Assembly (NCBI RefSeq): GCF_003946325.1
Contig: NZ_RHNT01000008.1
Span: 1 to 64,000, forward strand
Length of the DNA: 64,000 nt
Origin: Companilactobacillus furfuricola
Lineage (GTDB): Bacteria; Bacillota; Bacilli; Lactobacillales; Lactobacillaceae
Direction of reading: 5' to 3'
Shown here: piece after piece, positions 40,215-49,781 of the stretch
How the letters are laid out: each line of letters starts with the position of its first letter
Numbering within the stretch: the stretch's first letter is position 1
Notes under the pieces: model-generated
Told to the model about the DNA's origin: nothing
The model's database searches: none
The model's input: the letters and a program-made list of their open reading frames with translations, nothing else
Position numbers and translations under genes: made by a program

Positions 40215-40297
40215 CTGTATTTATTTTCAAAAATAAACTAAAATAAAGATATAGGAAAGTATTATCTATTCAATATTAAAAACATGGGGTGATTATT

Positions 40298-40768
40298 ATG
40301 TTACAACAATATAAAAACATTCTTGTTCCTATCGATGGTTCATTTGAATCAGAACTAGCCTTCAAAAAGGCTGTCGAAGTTGCAAAGAGAAATGATGCCA
40401 GTGTACACTTGGTACACGTAATCGATACAAGAGCCTTTCAAAACGTATCTAGTTTTGATTCAACAATGGTTGAACAAATTACTGAAAAAGCTAAAGAAAC
40501 AGTAAAAGGCTACGTCAAAACTGCCAAAGAAGGCGGCCTAGAAAACATCGACTATAGCATCGAATATGGTGCACCAAAAGCCATCATCGCAACAGAATTT
40601 CCAAAGAAACTAAACGTAGATTTAATCATGATCGGTGCCACAGGTCTAAACGCCATGGAAAGATTACTAATTGGTTCTGTAACAGAATACGTAACACGTA
40701 CAGCAGCCTGTGATGTCTTAGTAGTAAGAACTGATCTTGACAACAAATCAATCAGAAAACCAAAGTAA
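40298..40768 (+). CDS. Universal stress protein UspA family
   Basis: A 156-residue single Usp domain. The ATP-binding signature GATGLNAMERLLIGSVTEYV near the C terminus fits the GxGxxG-related motif of nucleotide-binding Usps. ATG at 40298 is chosen over the in-frame GTG because GGGGTG lies six bases upstream. Known Lacto-usp RNA landmarks are not evident upstream. Confidence 0.93.
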   Translation: MLQQYKNILVPIDGSFESELAFKKAVEVAKRNDASVHLVHVIDTRAFQNVSSFDSTMVEQITEKAKETVKGYVKTAKEGGLENIDYSIEYGAPKAIIATEFPKKLNVDLIMIGATGLNAMERLLIGSVTEYVTRTAACDVLVVRTDLDNKSIRKPK

Positions 40769-40778
40769 AAAATCAAAA

Positions 40779-40816
40779 CAAACACCGCTTAATTTGATGG
40801 ATTAAGCGGTGTTTTT
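40779..40816 (+). terminator. uspA terminator
   Basis: A 14-bp stem AAACACCGCTTAAT with its exact complement, seven-base loop, then TTTTT. It may also work in the other direction. Confidence 0.9.
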
Positions 40817-40890
40817 GTGTACAAAATTTCCAGACAAAAAAGTCAGAATACAAAAGAATCAAGTTTAATCCAAAAAACCAGCTAAACAAG

Positions 40891-41562
40891 ACAAGAATGC
40901 AAGGAACGAGCACGCGAGCAAGAAGCGAACGTAAGAGAAGAAAAAAGTATTTAACTTTATCTAACCAACCAAGAAAAGACGAAAGCAATAGCAATGTAAG
41001 CCAGGAAACAAATTGAGCGGAGCAACGTCCCGCGAACCGAGAAAAGAGTCAGTAATCTAAATAGAGTTTATATCCAAACAAGAAAAGGAAGCTCCTACTC
41101 CCCACCAGATTAGATAAAGCCTGAGATAGACATGTGAGAAATAGGACGCGCAAACAGTGCCAATTTGCAGAAAATAAATCGGTAAAACTCAACCAAAGGG
41201 GGGATTATGTCTCTATCTAGACGGAGGGGCCCGGGGATACAGACCTCAGTTGTGAAATTCATCTTGGCGACGAAGGAGCTTAGATGAAGGTGCAGTTTTG
41301 AAACAAGCGAGCGTACTTTGCTCGATTGGTTCAAAATGTGCCCACCACGTTCCCGACCTTAGTTGTTCGGTGGCGTAGCCACCACCATAACCGGTTGCGC
41401 AAGTGCGTTAGCACTTACGTTCCTTTAACGTATCTCCGGGCCCCGGAGTCGGCATTGAACGTAGCAACCAAAATACTACCTCCACACCCCAACACCAAAC
41501 AAACTAACAGAACTTCAACAAAGAAAAACGCCACTGTCTGCCATAGCTCTCTTACATCTATA
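40891..41562 (+). repeat. Long intergenic repeat family, full copy D
   Basis: About 670 bases between convergent uspA and the XRE regulator, closely similar to copy B throughout. The GC-rich arm 41226-41240 pairs with 41430-41444 with one G-U wobble. The internal hairpin is TTCATCT/AGATGAA (41258-41264 with 41282-41288), as in copy C. The CGAGC/GCTCG hairpin keeps its stem while its loop changes from GCCCTTT to GTACTTT. The 70-base insert with two perfect hairpins is present. No frame is conserved across copies. Confidence 0.9.
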
Positions 41563-41566
41563 CACA

Positions 41567-41613
41567 AAAAAACGATGTTCCTATACAAAACAACTAAGTA
41601 TAGAAACACCGTT
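41567..41613 (-). terminator. XRE/TPR regulator terminator
   Basis: A 16-position stem (14 paired) from AACGATGTTCCTATAC and its near-complement, with a T-run on the minus strand. The right end of repeat copy D lies about five bases away. Confidence 0.82.
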
Positions 41614-41616
41614 TTT

Positions 41617-42480
41617 CTAATTGTTAAAAATATTCAAACTCATTTTACTGATCTTTGACTTCAAGTTTTCAAAGACATGCTTGTTATCACTAATGCTAGA
41701 AATGACATAAGCCTTAATATAGTCTTCATCGCTCTTTTGACCATCTTTAGTACCAGCTTCAGCCATGTAGCAATACATTGAATCAAGTTTGAACAATGAT
41801 TGTTCTTTTCTTGCAATGTAGATACCTTCGTTAGCATAATCGATCACACTCTCATTGTCACCTAGTTCTAATGCTAGTTGAGCCATGTTAGCGTAAATCA
41901 AAATACTATCACGGTAATTCTCATCATTGATCTTTTCCACGCTAGACTTGATCAAATCTTTAGATTGATCATAGTAAACCTTAGCTTCATCATCTGAACC
42001 CTTGTTTACATAAGCTTTAGCAGTGTAAATATTGATCAAAATATCATACATGTCGACACTGACAATATTGACGTTCATTGCTCGGTTGAAGTCAAAAATT
42101 GCTTTATCATAATTCTTTTCTACTTCATATTCAACTAAACCGCTGAAGAAGTGGATCAATTTAATCTCTTGTTTATTGTTGATGTTGATGTCTTTCAACT
42201 TATCCAACTTAGCTACGATCGCATCATAGTCATCTTGATAAAACAACTTCTTGATCTCACTAATAATTGAATAAATTTGACTATCGTCGTTTACAATTAC
42301 GAGGTTCATTGTGATACCCAGTCTTTCACAAATACGAACCAAGATTTCCATGCTAGGAATCTTATCTTTCTTTTCAATCAAGCTTACGGTTGCTTGAGTA
42401 CAAATGCCATCAGCCAATTCAGACTGAGAAATGCCTCTTAATTTTCTGTAGTGACGAATCTTTTCACCCAAGATTTTCAT
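41617..42480 (-). CDS. XRE-type helix-turn-helix regulator with TPR-like domain (RRNPP type)
   Basis: A 287-residue protein: an N-terminal HTH (KLRGISQSELADG, then QATVSLIEKKDKIPS) followed by about 220 residues of helical repeats like those that bind peptide pheromones in Rgg/PlcR proteins. ATG at 42480 is chosen as the HTH begins right there and GGGG lies upstream; a longer form starts at 42495. No short hydrophobic-peptide gene is visible next to it, so ligand and targets are unknown. Confidence 0.88.
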   Translation of the reverse strand: MKILGEKIRHYRKLRGISQSELADGICTQATVSLIEKKDKIPSMEILVRICERLGITMNLVIVNDDSQIYSIISEIKKLFYQDDYDAIVAKLDKLKDININNKQEIKLIHFFSGLVEYEVEKNYDKAIFDFNRAMNVNIVSVDMYDILINIYTAKAYVNKGSDDEAKVYYDQSKDLIKSSVEKINDENYRDSILIYANMAQLALELGDNESVIDYANEGIYIARKEQSLFKLDSMYCYMAEAGTKDGQKSDEDYIKAYVISSISDNKHVFENLKSKISKMSLNIFNN

Positions 42481-42577
42481 AAAAACTATCCCCATTCATT
42501 TATTAATTTCAAGATAATTTAAACAGTTTCGAAAAAACCTTGCAAGAAATAAGCAACAATAAAAGAATAAATTAAAA

Positions 42578-42871
42578 CTATTTGTTAACCTCGAATAGCC
42601 AAGCATCTTCTTCTGATCCATTCAATAATTCTGGATCGTCGTTTAATTTGTCATTAACTGTAACGATCTTACCTGATACAGGCGATTGCAACTCAACTAC
42701 AGCCTTTTGAGCTTCAACTGAGCCAGTTGAATCACCTTTATTGATTTGATTGCCCACAATTGGTAAATCAACAAATTTAACTTTACCTAAAGCTTCTTGT
42801 CCATCTTTAGTTAAACCGACACGTTTCTTATCTTCTGTGTCTTTTACCCATAAATATTCTTTCTTTGCCAT
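42578..42871 (-). CDS. GcvH-like lipoyl-domain protein
   Basis: A 97-residue domain resembling glycine-cleavage H protein but shorter than true GcvH (about 125). The lipoylation lysine is kept in VEAQKAVVELQSPVSG. No glycine-cleavage P or T genes are in the window and the neighbour is rodA, so a role as lipoyl carrier or relay for other complexes is more likely than glycine breakdown. That role is inference. Confidence 0.85.
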   Translation of the reverse strand: MAKKEYLWVKDTEDKKRVGLTKDGQEALGKVKFVDLPIVGNQINKGDSTGSVEAQKAVVELQSPVSGKIVTVNDKLNDDPELLNGSEEDAWLFEVNK

Positions 42872-42888
42872 CCTATAACCTACTTTCT

Positions 42889-44091
42889 CTACCTCTGTTT
42901 AAACGATCCATTTTCGAACATGTAACTCTTGTGATGGAATCTCATCGACATGACTAACCCAATACCGATCATATTACCAAGCAATGCGGAACCACCTTGC
43001 GATATGAACGGCAGCGGAATACCCGTTAGCGGTAAGAGCCCAACACTCATACCAATATTTTCGAAAACATGGAACAAGATCATCATGATTACACCAGTTG
43101 AAACATATGCATAAAATTCATTCTTTGTATCAAATGTTACTTGTATCATTTGGTAAATCAACAAGAAATACAACAAGATCAATACACATGAACCGATGAA
43201 TCCGAAATTCTCTGCAATAACCGAGAAGATCATATCGGATTCTCGAACTGGAACATAAACATTGGAAACGTTAAAACCTTTTCCAAACAACTGACCTGAA
43301 CCAATTGCTTTCATATTCTGCCATATTTGATAACCATTTTCGGTGGTGTCCTGCGAAGGATTCAGCCAGCTATCAATACGGTTGAATTGATACGATTTAA
43401 AACCTAAATTCATTAAAATCGGTCTTCCCCAATCAGTAGTTGCTAATGTCAGTGCAAGTCCACCGACTACAGCAACTACCAGGAAGACAGTTCCAATAAT
43501 ACGCCAATCAATTCCTGATACTAAAACCATTCCACCCAGAATGGCGATAAATACAAGTAAGGTACCAAAGTCGTTTTGCAATTTCAACAAGACGATCACT
43601 GGTAATGTCCATAGTAGTAGTTTACCCAATAATACAAAATCTGTTCTTATTGTATGGACATGATACTCGCTATTATGCATGGTAATGACTTTACCCATCA
43701 TTAATATGTAGGCAGGTTTCATTACCTCCGAAGGTTGGAACGTTAACGGACCTAAAGCAAACCAACTCTTCGCACCAGTCTGTGCTAAATACTCACGACT
43801 ATAGAAAACCAGGACTAATAATAAAAGCGCTAGTCCAGCGTAATACGCATAGTTGGCGACCTGCCAAAGTTGCTCTGCATCGAATTGCATAATGATCGCT
43901 ACAATCGTAGCTCCGATGGCATACCAGAGAACTTGCGTAATTACATTCTTCAGCGGATTCTGGGAATCATAGATCGTTGCCACATAAATTGACATCAGAC
44001 CAATGATCGCCAGCATCATAACTGAAAAAATAATACCATAATCAATGCGTGATTCTAGATCCTTTTCTTTATTATTATTCCTCATTTGCAT
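42889..44091 (-). CDS. rodA: SEDS-family peptidoglycan glycosyltransferase RodA
   Basis: A 400-residue polytopic protein with about ten helices that polymerises lipid II with a class B PBP. Visible SEDS landmarks are TFQPSEVMKPAYI, the extracellular loop segment NPSQDTTENGYQ with the expected catalytic Asp, and PLPFISQGGSALL. The neighbouring mreB paralogue suggests elongation (RodA) rather than septation (FtsW). Confidence 0.93.
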   Translation of the reverse strand: MQMRNNNKEKDLESRIDYGIIFSVMMLAIIGLMSIYVATIYDSQNPLKNVITQVLWYAIGATIVAIIMQFDAEQLWQVANYAYYAGLALLLLVLVFYSREYLAQTGAKSWFALGPLTFQPSEVMKPAYILMMGKVITMHNSEYHVHTIRTDFVLLGKLLLWTLPVIVLLKLQNDFGTLLVFIAILGGMVLVSGIDWRIIGTVFLVVAVVGGLALTLATTDWGRPILMNLGFKSYQFNRIDSWLNPSQDTTENGYQIWQNMKAIGSGQLFGKGFNVSNVYVPVRESDMIFSVIAENFGFIGSCVLILLYFLLIYQMIQVTFDTKNEFYAYVSTGVIMMILFHVFENIGMSVGLLPLTGIPLPFISQGGSALLGNMIGIGLVMSMRFHHKSYMFENGSFKQR

Positions 44092-44102
44092 TTTAACACC
44101 TA

Positions 44103-44324
44103 TTAATGATTATGTAGATTATATTGCATTAACAATTCGTTAATTGCATCATCTAACTTCACGGATTTAAAGGGTGTATCGTTACTCTCAACGAATGATA
44201 AGTAACGTTTTCCCTCTTTACGAATTGTTCCAATATATTTCTTGCCATCCCATAATTCATAAGTTTCAGGATCATCACTGATGTCCTTTAAATTAATTTC
44301 AATGGGTTTGTTCTTTCTTGCCAT
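44103..44324 (-). CDS. DUF2969 family protein
   Basis: A 73-residue soluble protein of the DUF2969 family, which in lactobacilli lies between the yidD/mreB group and rodA, as here. No catalytic motif; function unknown. Confidence 0.82.
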   Translation of the reverse strand: MARKNKPIEINLKDISDDPETYELWDGKKYIGTIRKEGKRYLSFVESNDTPFKSVKLDDAINELLMQYNLHNH

Positions 44325-44333
44325 TAAATTTTC

Positions 44334-44627
44334 CTATTCTTTGCTATGAAATTTTTTTGCTATGATCTCATCTTCGTACTCCTCAGGATGAGGATTACGA
44401 AAAATCGTAAAATGATCAGGTACTGGATCTACTCCACCACGAACAAAGGGATTACAGCGCAAAATTCTTGCAGTCCCCATAATCATTCCCAAGATTGCTC
44501 CGTGCTTTTTTACAGCGGAGATAAAATAACTTGAACAAGTTGGATAATACCGACAACTTGGTGGCAATATAGGTGAGATAAACTTTTGATAGACTCTTAC
44601 TATTCCGATCAATAACTTCTTAAACAT
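44334..44627 (-). CDS. yidD: Membrane protein insertion efficiency factor YidD
   Basis: A 97-residue protein with an N-terminal amphipathic helix and the family motifs [19 protein letters not shown] and [14 protein letters not shown]. It is thought to assist YidC-dependent membrane insertion. The start is set at 44627, two bases after the upstream stop; a longer frame would overlap that gene. Confidence 0.93.
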   Translation of the reverse strand: MFKKLLIGIVRVYQKFISPILPPSCRYYPTCSSYFISAVKKHGAILGMIMGTARILRCNPFVRGGVDPVPDHFTIFRNPHPEEYEDEIIAKKFHSKE

Positions 44628-44629
44628 AG

Positions 44630-44812
44630 CTATCTCAGAAAGTCGAACATGTGGATCCATGTTCCCGGCCAAAGTACTGCTAATGGATTAGAGCCACCTA
44701 ACCCTGATCCAATCAACATTCCTAAAACGAAAAAGATCAACATGAATAAAAGTACCCAGCCAATCTTCTTGAATACACCGTGACGGTATTCTTTTCCAAA
44801 GTCTCGTTTCAT
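44630..44812 (-). CDS. EpuA-like small membrane protein (DUF annotated as RNA polymerase subunit)
   Basis: Sixty residues with a basic N terminus ([11 protein letters not shown]) and one transmembrane helix (about 17-38), followed by a short exposed tail. This pattern matches the EpuA family often labelled DNA-directed RNA polymerase subunit beta in databases, a label with weak support. It sits between mbl and yidD. Confidence 0.8.
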   Translation of the reverse strand: MKRDFGKEYRHGVFKKIGWVLLFMLIFFVLGMLIGSGLGGSNPLAVLWPGTWIHMFDFLR

Positions 44813-44820
44813 ATTACACC

Positions 44821-45810
44821 TTAATATTTCTTATGTTTTTCAATATTTTCCAGAAGTATTCCTGTTCCCAAAGCCACTGAATCTAGTGGTCGATCTGTCA
44901 TTAAAACAGGAACTTCTAATTCTTGTGATAGTAGTTTGTCTAAGTTTTTAAGTAAAGCTCCACCACCTGTCAACATGATACCACGATCAATGATATCCGC
45001 TGATAATTCCGGTGGTGTCTCTTCAAGGACGCTCTTAGCAGACTCGATAATTTGCTTTACGCCATCATGAAGTGCCTCTTCGATTTCTTTCTCGTTGAGA
45101 GTGATCTCTTTAGGCAAACCAGAAACAATATCGATACCACTGGCAGAGAATGTATTGCTCTCATCTCCACCTATAGCGGAACCAATTTGCTTCTTGATCT
45201 CTTCAGAGGTCCTTTCACCAATGATCAAGCTATGTGCTTGTTTAACGTAAGCCTGGATCGCTGTAGTCATTTTATCCCCAGCAAATCTCAACGAGCGACT
45301 TGTTACCACGTCACCCATGGACAAAACGGCGATATCACTAGTACCACCACCAATATCGATGACCATATTACCTTGTGGCTTAAAGATATCTAAGCCCGCA
45401 CCAACGGCAGCGACCTTTGGTTCAAGTTGTAGATATACTTTGCCACCACCGGCTTGTTCGGCAGCTTCGATAATTGACTTTTGTTCAACAGGAGTAACGT
45501 TTGTTGGCGCACAAATCATAATTATCGGCTTTGAGAAAAAGCTCTTGACGTTTAACTTATCAATAAAATATTGAAGCATCTTTTCTGTGATGTTAAAGTC
45601 AGCGATCACACCATCTTTAAGTGGTCTGATTGCTTTAATATTAGCCGGCGTTCTACCAACCATTTCGTAAGCATCTTTACCAACTGCAACAACATCGTTC
45701 GTTCTTGCATTGATAGCTACGATCGAAGGCTCGTTTAAAACGATTCCTTCTCCTTTAACATCAATTAACACATTCGCTGTTCCCAAATCAATTCCAAGAT
45801 ATTTCGCCAT
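44821..45810 (-). CDS. mbl: MreB paralogue (Mbl type)
   Basis: A 329-residue actin-like ATPase with [18 protein letters not shown] and DIGGGTSDIAVLS. It lacks the N-terminal extension of the mreB product at 26060. It is the first gene of a leftward operon with the EpuA-like gene, yidD, DUF2969, rodA and the GcvH-like gene, tying it to cell elongation. Confidence 0.93.
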   Translation of the reverse strand: MAKYLGIDLGTANVLIDVKGEGIVLNEPSIVAINARTNDVVAVGKDAYEMVGRTPANIKAIRPLKDGVIADFNITEKMLQYFIDKLNVKSFFSKPIIMICAPTNVTPVEQKSIIEAAEQAGGGKVYLQLEPKVAAVGAGLDIFKPQGNMVIDIGGGTSDIAVLSMGDVVTSRSLRFAGDKMTTAIQAYVKQAHSLIIGERTSEEIKKQIGSAIGGDESNTFSASGIDIVSGLPKEITLNEKEIEEALHDGVKQIIESAKSVLEETPPELSADIIDRGIMLTGGGALLKNLDKLLSQELEVPVLMTDRPLDSVALGTGILLENIEKHKKY

Positions 45811-45840
45811 ACTATATCCTCCAAAAATCTAGACAAAAAA

Positions 45841-45897
45841 AGTATATCATAACCAACGATTGCATGACATCGATAAACAAAAAAAGTGGTTATGATA
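45841..45897 (-). promoter_or_regulatory. mbl promoter with flanking 11-bp inverted repeat
   Basis: Minus strand has TGATATACT (extended -10) at 45841-45849. A perfect inverted repeat TATCATAACCA (45845-45855) and TGGTTATGATA (45887-45897) has one half over the -10 and the other centred 42 bp upstream. This could be a paired operator or a transcript stem. Confidence 0.5.
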
Positions 45898-45943
45898 AAG
45901 TCAACATTTAATATGATAATATAAATTGCTGTTATTTTTAAAC

Positions 45944-45982
45944 GAAAAAATGACAATATTCTTTTGCGAATATTGCCATTTT
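45944..45982 (-). terminator. murA terminator
   Basis: Stem AATGACAATATTC/GAATATTGCCATT (one mismatch) with a T-run on the minus strand. Confidence 0.85.
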
Positions 45983-46009
45983 GCCATCAAGTGACGAAGT
46001 TAAGTCAGA

Positions 46010-47332
46010 TTATGCTAACTTATCAACGCCAGAAATAGTTCTAAAGACTAAGCTTTCACGACCATCTTTGTCGATCGAGACACGTCGAATATTTGCACCG
46101 AGACTTCTTAACTTCTCTGTAAAATTGTAATAACCGCGATCTAAATACTGCAGATTTGAAACTCTCGTTTCACCTTCAGCTACTAAACCAGCTAAGACTA
46201 AGGCCGCAGCCGCACGCAAATCAGTAGCGGAAACATTTGCACCAGTTAAATTTGCAGGTCCAAACATAATTGCAGAATTACCTTCGATCTTATAATCAGC
46301 ATGCATCTTACCTAATTCAGGGAAATGCATAAATCTATTTTCAAAAACAGTTTCAGTCATGACAGTAGTACCGTTACTAAGTAACTGTGCTAAAGTCATT
46401 TGGGCTTGCATATCAGTTGGAAAACCTGGATGAGGCAAAGTTTTCACGTCAACTGCTTTTAGATCATCTGTACCAATAACACGAATGCCTTCGTCTGATT
46501 CAATGATCTTAACGCCCATTTCCTTCAATTTAGAAATCAATGGCTTATTATGAGCGACTACAGCATCTTTAATGAAAATATCTCCATTAGTTACAGCAGC
46601 AGCAACCATAAAAGTACCAGCTTCGATTCGATCTTGCATAATTGAATGTTCGCAACCATGCATTTCTTTAACACCCTTAATACGGATCGTATTAGTACCA
46701 GCACCAGAAATATTAGCGCCCATCTTACTCAATACATTGGCCAGATCAACAATTTCTGGCTCACGGGCAACGTTATCGATAACCGTTTCACCATCAGCCA
46801 AAGTTGCAGCCATCATAATATTTTGAGTAGCACCAACACTAGGAAAATCTAAATAAATATTCGCACCATGAAGATCAGTCGCCTTAGCATCAATATATCC
46901 GCCATTTTGGGTAAATTCAGCACCCATAGCTTCTAATCCCTTGAGGTGTAAGTCAATAGGCCGAGAGCCAATTGCACAGCCACCAGGCATCGCAACATGT
47001 GCTTCGCCACAACGAGCTAAAATTGGTCCTAAAACCACAATGGAAGCACGCATTTTATCGACAAGTTCCTCTGGAGCCGTAGTTGAAATTCCATTTGAAG
47101 AGTCGATCATAATTGATTCATTATTTTCATTAAATTGAATATCAGCATCTAACGCACCCAACACCTTGCACATAGTGGTTACGTCTGATAAAGGAGGTAT
47201 ATTACTTAAATATGTTTTTCCTTTGGATGCTAACAATGTCGACGCCAGAATTGGTAAAACGGCATTTTTAGCGCCTTCAATTTTAACAGAACCCTCAAGA
47301 CGTGAAGGTCCATCTACAATAATCTGTTGCAA
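46010..47332 (-). CDS. murA: UDP-GlcNAc 1-carboxyvinyltransferase MurA
   Basis: First committed step of peptidoglycan synthesis: transfers enolpyruvate from PEP to UDP-GlcNAc. It has 440 residues with K22/N23 in EGAKNAVLP and the catalytic, fosfomycin-reactive Cys C119 in [11 protein letters not shown]. The start is TTG at 47332 with GGAGG eight bases upstream; the longer frame would begin inside that site. Confidence 0.97.
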   Translation of the reverse strand: MQQIIVDGPSRLEGSVKIEGAKNAVLPILASTLLASKGKTYLSNIPPLSDVTTMCKVLGALDADIQFNENNESIMIDSSNGISTTAPEELVDKMRASIVVLGPILARCGEAHVAMPGGCAIGSRPIDLHLKGLEAMGAEFTQNGGYIDAKATDLHGANIYLDFPSVGATQNIMMAATLADGETVIDNVAREPEIVDLANVLSKMGANISGAGTNTIRIKGVKEMHGCEHSIMQDRIEAGTFMVAAAVTNGDIFIKDAVVAHNKPLISKLKEMGVKIIESDEGIRVIGTDDLKAVDVKTLPHPGFPTDMQAQMTLAQLLSNGTTVMTETVFENRFMHFPELGKMHADYKIEGNSAIMFGPANLTGANVSATDLRAAAALVLAGLVAEGETRVSNLQYLDRGYYNFTEKLRSLGANIRRVSIDKDGRESLVFRTISGVDKLA

Positions 47333-47360
47333 AATATTTACCTCCAAAACGTTAATTTGA

Positions 47361-47591
47361 TTAAATAAGTAACGTTAGGTTTTGTGAAACATTAAGAATA
47401 CTCAATAAAAATGAGCTTACTGTATAACCTAGCGCAATCGAAATTAGCGCTACAAGTAATTGTAACATTCTTGTGTTATTTTTGTCATAAATCTTTCGCC
47501 AATCGATAGCTTGCAATGCATTGTAACTAAGCCAAATAAAAAATAAATGACTAATAATTGTAATAATCGCGTTAATTCCTAAACTATTCAT
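47361..47591 (-). CDS. DUF1146 (YwzB) membrane protein
   Basis: Seventy-six residues with two hydrophobic segments (about 5-25 and 47-70). ATG at 47591 has AGAGG eight bases upstream; an upstream in-frame start lacks a site. This family lies between the ATP synthase operon and murA in many Firmicutes. Function unknown. Confidence 0.85.
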   Translation of the reverse strand: MNSLGINAIITIISHLFFIWLSYNALQAIDWRKIYDKNNTRMLQLLVALISIALGYTVSSFLLSILNVSQNLTLLI

Positions 47592-47699
47592 AATAAAAAC
47601 CTCTTTAATCACCCTAACATGAAAGCGAAAAGCATTGATCCATTCCACAACAGACTTAAACAAAACCTAAAAATTACAAAAAACGCATCAAAATAAAGA

Positions 47700-47811
47700 G
47701 AGTGGAAGAAGATGTTCAGCTGCTGAGGATTTAGGGACTGGCAGCTCAAAGGTGCTGCGAAGCAGTGCCGCTGACAGTTGCTAAACCGGAGGCCGCTATC
47801 TTCTGCAACTC
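47700..47811. repeat. GC-rich near-palindromic element after the ATP synthase operon
   Basis: About 112 bases able to fold into one long rod: GAGT/ACTC and AGAAGAT/ATCTTCT at the base, TTTAG/CTAAA, ACTG/CAGT, CAGC/GCTG, then GGTGCTGC/GCAGTGCC closed by GAA. It is far richer in GC than flanking DNA and lies directly beyond the atpC terminator. It shares no sequence with the long repeat family. It could be a small RNA or a non-autonomous mobile remnant. Confidence 0.7.
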
Positions 47812-47821
47812 GATTCCATAC

Positions 47822-47860
47822 AAAAAAATCCAAAACCGCAAACCGGTTTTGGATTTTTAT
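47822..47860 (-). terminator. atp operon terminator
   Basis: A 12-bp perfect stem AATCCAAAACCG with its complement, then seven T on the minus strand. Confidence 0.9.
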
Positions 47861-47862
47861 TT

Positions 47863-48294
47863 TTACTTATGTTCACTAACGTTGATTCTATTAATAGCTT
47901 TCTTAAGTGAAACTTGAGCGCGATCCAAATCCTCAACATTGTTTTTCTCTTTAGCAGTCTGAATGGTTGCTTCAGCCTGTTGTTTTTGATACTTAGCACG
48001 TCGAAGATCTATATCGCGAGCTCTTTCAGCACTGTTAGCCACAATAGAAACTAGATCATTGCTGAACTCCAGAAAACCACCGTTGACGGCGATTGCATCT
48101 TCATGATCGGGTTTGTCCACCCGTTTAACACGAACTTCTGCAATTTTGAGTGGGGCGATTATAGGCTCATGGCCCTTCATAATACCAATATCCCCATCAA
48201 TAGCACTAGCAACGATGACTTTTGCATGATGGTCATAAACGACACCATCGGGAGTAACAATATTGACCGTCATTGGTTGTTCTTGATCAGCCAT
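47863..48294 (-). CDS. atpC: F1 ATP synthase epsilon subunit
   Basis: A 143-residue subunit of the rotor stalk that couples c-ring rotation to F1 and can inhibit ATP hydrolysis. An N-terminal beta domain (MTVNIVTPDGVVYD) is followed by a C-terminal helical hairpin. Last gene of the leftward operon. Confidence 0.96.
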   Translation of the reverse strand: MADQEQPMTVNIVTPDGVVYDHHAKVIVASAIDGDIGIMKGHEPIIAPLKIAEVRVKRVDKPDHEDAIAVNGGFLEFSNDLVSIVANSAERARDIDLRRAKYQKQQAEATIQTAKEKNNVEDLDRAQVSLKKAINRINVSEHK

Positions 48295-48309
48295 ATTATT
48301 CCCTCCTTA

Positions 48310-49776
<1,467 letters not shown>

Positions 49777-49781
49777 CTAAA

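Noticed and set aside
40213-40297. Lacto-usp RNA upstream of uspA
   Set aside because: The gap is only about 85 bases, AT-rich, and shows no stable stem.
40891-41562. Repeat family as a group II (IIC) intron
   Set aside because: Position after terminators is suggestive, but I find no GTGYG start, no domain V-like hairpin, no AY end and no reverse transcriptase.
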